A stretch of DNA of 35,863 nt, taken from IMG/VR virus record IMGVR_UViG_3300031278_000132, positions 1 to 35,863 of that record, one strand, 5' to 3'. This document shows positions 32,298-35,863 of this stretch, one piece after another; the stretch's first letter is position 1; each line of letters opens with the position of its first letter. The notes under the pieces are model-generated. The model did no database searches. It saw nothing but the letters and a program-made list of their open reading frames with translations, and was not told where the DNA came from. The DNA is from a virus. Position numbers and translations under genes: made by a program.

Positions 32298-32305
32298 CAA
32301 AGATA
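32298..32305 (-). promoter_or_regulatory. -7 box of element C tnpB
   Basis: TATCTTTG on the minus strand ends 4 nt before the ATG, again predicting a leaderless mRNA. Confidence 0.55.
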
Positions 32306-32409
32306 ATACTTTTTTCTGATATTAGAAATATTACTAACTTTGGAAATGCGAAAGCAGGCGCATTCCTACCACGAACTAAAGATTCGTGGGTTTCCTGCGC
32401 TAAGATTTT

Positions 32410-32492
32410 ATGAATTTAAAGATGTCCCCATAAGCCAATGGGAGGAAGGGCAAATAAAAGAACACGCTTATCATAAATGGGAAATAAAATGA
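32410..32492 (+). pseudogene. 3' remnant of a gene left of the methyltransferase
   Basis: A start-less frame reads EFKDVPISQWEEGQIKEHAY then HKWEIK and stops at TGA 32490-32492, overlapping ATG 32489 of the methyltransferase (ATGA). This is the coupling used throughout the operon and suggests a real gene end. No start codon exists between it and element C, and excising C does not restore one, so the 5' part was lost or replaced. It could be the end of the gene whose 5' fragment lies at 28306. Confidence 0.35.
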
Positions 32493-33061
32493 TAGAAAGA
32501 AGTAAATGGGAATTAGGACAAATAGAGGAACGTAGACATCATATCTTTGACGAGATAGAAGGAAGAAAACACTACAAAAATTCTTACAGAAACTACTTCC
32601 ACTACCTACAAATAAATCCAGACCTGCAGGAGAAGGACATAATAGAGATAGGACCAGCAGATTTTTCTGCCTTAGATTACTGTCATAACCACGGTAACTG
32701 CTACATAATAGAACCCATGCCATCATCATTACTACGAAACACATGTGATAAAGCCGGATTCACTCTATTAACAAAACCAGCAGAAGAAATAGACTTTCCT
32801 AAAGTAGATGAGGTGTGGTTAATGAACGTTCTTCAACACGTGTTAGACCCTAACATTATTATTGACAAGGCAAAAAAAGCTTCTAAAATAATTCGTTTCT
32901 TTGAACCAATAGAAGCCGGAAAAGATAAAGCTCATCACCATGAATTTACTATGGGCTTCTTTATAGGACATTTCGGAGATTGTGTTCAATATTATGAGGC
33001 AGGACAAGGGATACATGACTTTCATACTCATCAATGTAGCTACGGGATATGGACAAAATAA
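32489..33061 (+). CDS. SAM-dependent methyltransferase-like protein
   Basis: A 190-residue product with motif I DIIEIGPADFSALDY (about 50-64), strand-2 acid in CYIIEPMP and a motif IV-like EVWLMNVLQHVLDP. Class I fold is likely. The His-rich C-terminal half (KAHHHEFTM, GIHDFHTHQC) may bind metal or substrate. ATG 32489 is preferred over ATG 32477 because it overlaps the upstream stop. Substrate unknown, probably a sugar intermediate. Confidence 0.62.
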   Translation: MIERSKWELGQIEERRHHIFDEIEGRKHYKNSYRNYFHYLQINPDLQEKDIIEIGPADFSALDYCHNHGNCYIIEPMPSSLLRNTCDKAGFTLLTKPAEEIDFPKVDEVWLMNVLQHVLDPNIIIDKAKKASKIIRFFEPIEAGKDKAHHHEFTMGFFIGHFGDCVQYYEAGQGIHDFHTHQCSYGIWTK

Positions 33062-33765
33062 TTAGATCGTGGCATGATGGACTTGGTGATAGCTTACAGC
33101 ACAGTACTTTACCATCATTATTCCACCAACAGGGATACGATGTGTACATAAGTGCAGAGACTCCATGCAGTGATGAAGTATATGAGTTGGTGTGGGGGTT
33201 AAGTCCATTTGTTAAAGGTAAGATGGATAAACCCGGAAACTGTGGAGAAATAATAGGACGTGAACCAAAGAACGTATGTGGATCCTTTATTGGCAATTGG
33301 GAGATTGCAAATTTTTTACCTTATACAAATGATTATCCGATAATATATTATCAACCTGTCCTTTGCCCAGAACTATCCGATATCACACTCGTAGACATGT
33401 CATGTAAAACAAGTAAAAGAGAAGGAGACTATGATGAGAATGTTTTACAAGAATACTTGGATAAGCAGGGGGGGTTAGTGCAGATAGTAGGAGAAAAGAT
33501 ATGCAGTGACAGAATATACGTAAATGATACTATCACGGTAAACAATATATATGAGTTATGTAATTACATATCTTCATGCAAGAGGTATATATGTCTTAAT
33601 TCTGGTGGACATTCATTAGCATCTGCCCTGAAAAGAAACAAACACATTAACGTAGATTGTTTAGTCACTGATAACGCAAGATTTAGGTCTATGCATGAAC
33701 GCAAGAACTTTTTTTATCCTAATATTAATTATGTATGGTTATATAACACAAACAAACAAAGATAA
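33049..33765 (+). CDS. GT9/heptosyltransferase-like glycosyltransferase candidate
   Basis: This 238-residue protein opens SWHDGLGDSLQHSTLPSLFH, the glycine-rich loop seen in GT-B heptosyltransferase-type enzymes. It ends with YICLNSGGHSLASALKR, corresponding to the second nucleotide-sugar-binding loop. The family is usually longer (about 340 residues), so this is a compact version. It overlaps the methyltransferase by 13 bp. Confidence 0.5.
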   Translation: MDKIIRSWHDGLGDSLQHSTLPSLFHQQGYDVYISAETPCSDEVYELVWGLSPFVKGKMDKPGNCGEIIGREPKNVCGSFIGNWEIANFLPYTNDYPIIYYQPVLCPELSDITLVDMSCKTSKREGDYDENVLQEYLDKQGGLVQIVGEKICSDRIYVNDTITVNNIYELCNYISSCKRYICLNSGGHSLASALKRNKHINVDCLVTDNARFRSMHERKNFFYPNINYVWLYNTNKQR

Positions 33766-33782
33766 TTTATACCCTGTGGCTT

Positions 33783-33800
33783 CCTCAGAGGGCGCTGAGG
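33783..33800 (+). terminator. GC-rich hairpin after the GT9-like gene
   Basis: CCTCAG pairs with CTGAGG around AGGGCG. It lacks a T tract, so it may be a pause or RNA-stability element rather than an efficient terminator. Confidence 0.4.
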
Positions 33801-33830
33801 GCGATATAATATAAAAGACAACAAAAACCT

Positions 33831-33870
33831 TAACTTTGAATCTAAAGCTGTCACAAACGCTCATATGAGC
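33831..33870 (+). promoter_or_regulatory. Promoter box and 12-bp palindrome before the GT25 gene
   Basis: TAACTTTG (33831-33838) matches TAnnTTTG. The perfect palindrome GCTCATATGAGC (33859-33870) lies downstream of it, 16 bp before ATG 33887, where a repressor or mRNA hairpin could act. Confidence 0.5.
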
Positions 33871-33886
33871 CTTAAAACACACATAT

Positions 33887-34534
33887 ATGATTAAAATAGC
33901 TGACATACCAATATTCGTTGTTAATCTTCCTCATCGTACAGATAGGTTAAACGACATGAAAACCAAACTAGATAATCTTGGACTAACGTTTACCAGGTGG
34001 GAAGCTACAGATGGTAGAACCCTCGAAGTACCGGAAGACAGTAGGAAGTATGGAGAACGTAACGCACAAGGAATATTGGGGTGTTTAACATCTCATGTAA
34101 GCCTCATCAAACATGCTAAGGAAAAACAATACAAGTATATTGTTGTTCTTGAGGATGATATAGTGTTAGCTGAGGACTTCGTAGAAAGAGTGAATTCCGT
34201 GGACAGAGGTTTTGACATGTTATATCTTGGTGGACATTTTGAATTTCCAGACAAAGACATAACACCCACAGACAATCCATACGTTTATAAAGCCAATCAA
34301 ATTTCTGGCACATATGCTTATATTATTGCCGATAATTTATATGACTATATCATTGAAAACGCAACATACACTTATGGGATTGACGAGTTCTATGCTTTGA
34401 AGGTACATCCTGTATTTAATTGTTTAGCACTTATTCCTTGGCCAGTAGATCATATGGCAGGATACAGCGATGTGGCGTTTAATGATGTTGACTATCATTT
34501 AGCTCATAAATATTTTAAGAATAAACTGGATTAG
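33887..34534 (+). CDS. Glycosyltransferase family 25 (LOS-type)
   Basis: This 215-residue protein has the GT25 signature: IFVVNLPHRTDRLNDM (9-24), TRWEATDGR, GCLTSHVSLIKHAKE and the metal-binding VVLEDDIVL (86-94). It transfers hexose to lipooligosaccharide- or glycan-type acceptors. The length is typical. It stands behind its own promoter box. Confidence 0.82.
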   Translation: MIKIADIPIFVVNLPHRTDRLNDMKTKLDNLGLTFTRWEATDGRTLEVPEDSRKYGERNAQGILGCLTSHVSLIKHAKEKQYKYIVVLEDDIVLAEDFVERVNSVDRGFDMLYLGGHFEFPDKDITPTDNPYVYKANQISGTYAYIIADNLYDYIIENATYTYGIDEFYALKVHPVFNCLALIPWPVDHMAGYSDVAFNDVDYHLAHKYFKNKLD

Positions 34535-34555
34535 GATAATTCTACTATACATTTT

Positions 34556-35863
34556 ATGGAATATATCACATTCAAAAAATTAAATACATATGGTCGATTG
34601 GCTAACAATATGCTAGAGGCCGCATGTGTTATTGGCCAAGCTTATAAATATAAATCCAAACCAGCCATTATAACAGATTGGAAATATAGATATCAATTAA
34701 ATTTACCAGAAGAATTTTACAAAGACGTAACTCCTGATGTAGAAATAATAGAAAAATATTTTCATTATGACCCTGCCTTATTAGATAATATTAATGTAGG
34801 TGTGGTTAATTTAACTGGAACTTTTCAATCATATAAGTATTGGGAAAATATTAAAGAAGATATACGCAAATGGTTTAAGCCCAAGTCTGCAGATTATCTT
34901 GGAGACAACACTGTTGCTATTCACATAAGGAGAGGAGACTACATAAACAATCCAAACTACATAAACCTCCCCCCAGAATACTACCTATCAGCCATAGTAA
35001 AATACTTTAACGATCCCAAATACAAGTTTTACATTTGCACAGACGATGTAGAATATGCTAAGATTCACTTTAAGGGGAAACAATACATAATAGAAGAAAG
35101 AACGCCAATGCAAGATATAGCTATTATGGCTGGGTGTGAGAATCATATATTGGCTAATAGCAGTTTCTCTTGGTGGGGTGCTTTCCTGGCTAACAGTAAG
35201 AAATGCATCAGACCTCCAAAGATATTCTCAGGTCCACTAGCCAAAACACATAACGAAAAAGACTTCTGGGAACCGGAATGGATATGCCATGATGATTATA
35301 AAACAGATCTGAAAGATACAACATTCATTATTCCTGTACGATACGACCATATGGACAGGCGTGAGAACCTTAAAATATCTATTAACTTTTTAAGGAAATG
35401 CTTCGACACTAACATAATCATAGGAGAACAGCATACCCGTAAATTCAAAGACTATGGAGACAAGTACGTAAGATTTCCGTACAAGGAGTTCCATAGGACA
35501 AAGATGTTAAACAGAATGACAAGTTTAGCCAACACACCATACATTGTTAACTGGGACGCTGATGTTCTGGCATCTCCTTTTGACCTGTACGAAATGGTTA
35601 AAATGCTAAGAAATGGGTATGACTTTGTTTATCCTTACAATGGAGCCTTCTTAAGAGTAGGAGACGGAGTATATGCCAGGAATAGAAAATATATTGATAT
35701 GGTTAAGTGTGGGGATGTGGGGGTGTTATCCGGGATAGACTTTGTTGGTAAAGATGATAAAAGCGTGGGTGGAGCCATTGGGTACAACAAGAAATCATTT
35801 ATATCTGCAGGTGGAGAGAACGAAATGTTTATAGCGTATGCTCCAGAAGATGCAGAAAGGTAT
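34556..35863 (+). CDS. Two-domain glycosyltransferase: GT11 fucosyltransferase-like plus GT-A domain (3' end off the edge)
   Basis: ATG 34556 opens a frame continuing to the right edge (436 codons, no stop). Residues 1-245 resemble alpha-1,2-fucosyltransferases of GT11: LNTYGRLANNMLEAACVIG, the donor-binding HIRRGDY (123-129) and NSSFSWWGAF (201-210). From about residue 255 a second domain begins TTFIIPVRYDHMDRRENL, with WDADVLASPFD (D334, D336 as DXD) and GGENEMFIAYAPEDAERY near the edge, typical of GT2/GT7-type transferases. The fusion would add two sugars in sequence. Confidence 0.78.
   Translation, partial: MEYITFKKLNTYGRLANNMLEAACVIGQAYKYKSKPAIITDWKYRYQLNLPEEFYKDVTPDVEIIEKYFHYDPALLDNINVGVVNLTGTFQSYKYWENIKEDIRKWFKPKSADYLGDNTVAIHIRRGDYINNPNYINLPPEYYLSAIVKYFNDPKYKFYICTDDVEYAKIHFKGKQYIIEERTPMQDIAIMAGCENHILANSSFSWWGAFLANSKKCIRPPKIFSGPLAKTHNEKDFWEPEWICHDDYKTDLKDTTFIIPVRYDHMDRRENLKISINFLRKCFDTNIIIGEQHTRKFKDYGDKYVRFPYKEFHRTKMLNRMTSLANTPYIVNWDADVLASPFDLYEMVKMLRNGYDFVYPYNGAFLRVGDGVYARNRKYIDMVKCGDVGVLSGIDFVGKDDKSVGGAIGYNKKSFISAGGENEMFIAYAPEDAERY

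Larger units (their letters stand above)
31167..32409 (-). mobile_element. Element C: IS200/IS605-like TnpB-only element
   Basis: In gene orientation the left flank is TTCAT, followed by AAAATCTTAGCGCAGGAAACC, hairpin CCACGAA/TTCGTGG and AGGAATGCGC. The right end has hairpin CCCATTGG/CCAACGGG and ends GGGTAGTTTAC. It is 1,243 bp and carries only tnpB. The ends align with element D. It is antisense at the stop codon of the 639-aa gene. Confidence 0.82.

Noticed and set aside
17848-32409. A Y1 transposase (TnpA) for the elements
   Set aside because: I looked for a HUH motif with a downstream Tyr near all five nuclease genes and found none in the window.
31214-32413. Long plus-strand open frame opposite element C tnpB
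   Set aside because: Antisense shadow of an intact TnpB; no motif of its own.

Overview
This window looks like part of a tailed bacteriophage (Caudoviricetes) genome, or a prophage or phage-plasmid, from a Bacteroidota host. The evidence is a contiguous head-morphogenesis block (terminase, portal, scaffold, major capsid), low GC content, tightly overlapping genes, and many boxes matching the Bacteroidota -7 promoter element TAnnTTTG. I cannot assign a phage family from sequence alone.

Layout. (1) Positions 1-11434, minus strand: virion genes transcribed right to left: terminase small subunit candidate, large terminase, portal, a 251-aa protein, scaffold, major capsid protein, a 364-aa unknown, and a gene running off the left edge. 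A TnpB gene (315-1436) sits inside this block. (2) 11508-16633, minus strand: GroES-like co-chaperonin candidate, Toprim primase, proteasome-like (Ntn) protein, PD-(D/E)XK nuclease candidate, DEDDy 3'-5' exonuclease and small unknowns. (3) A divergent promoter region at about 16634-16739. (4) 16740-24454, plus strand: small early-type genes, an HNH/NinG-like protein, a candidate iteron origin followed by a RepL-like winged-helix gene, a second Ntn-hydrolase-like protein, a DnaA domain-IV-like protein, an HU/IHF homologue, an XRE repressor-like protein and small membrane proteins. (5) 24451-35863, plus strand: an unusual cargo island of glycosyltransferases, methyltransferases, a nucleotide-sugar epimerase and a PPP phosphatase, ending in a two-domain glycosyltransferase cut by the right edge.

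The most striking feature is a set of four IS200/IS605-like elements with matching hairpin ends and no transposase. They form two subfamilies. In each, one member carries a TnpB RNA-guided nuclease and the other carries an unrelated homing endonuclease in its place. Elements A (17848-18705, GIY-YIG) and B (21529-22831, TnpB) share ends and a TTTAT left flank. Elements D (28388-29204, LAGLIDADG) and C (31167-32409, TnpB) share different ends and a TTCAT left flank. B and C lie antisense exactly at the stop codon of a phage gene. The element's terminal GTGA or GTAA regenerates a stop, so the predicted protein product is unchanged. A fifth nuclease, the TnpB at 315-1436, has different or unrecognised ends.

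Working together: the phage carries its own replication initiation, packaging and chaperone functions plus an envelope- or virion-glycan modification island. It also hosts several nuclease elements that appear adapted to insert at gene boundaries with little cost. All functional names are based on motifs read by eye; no database search was possible.
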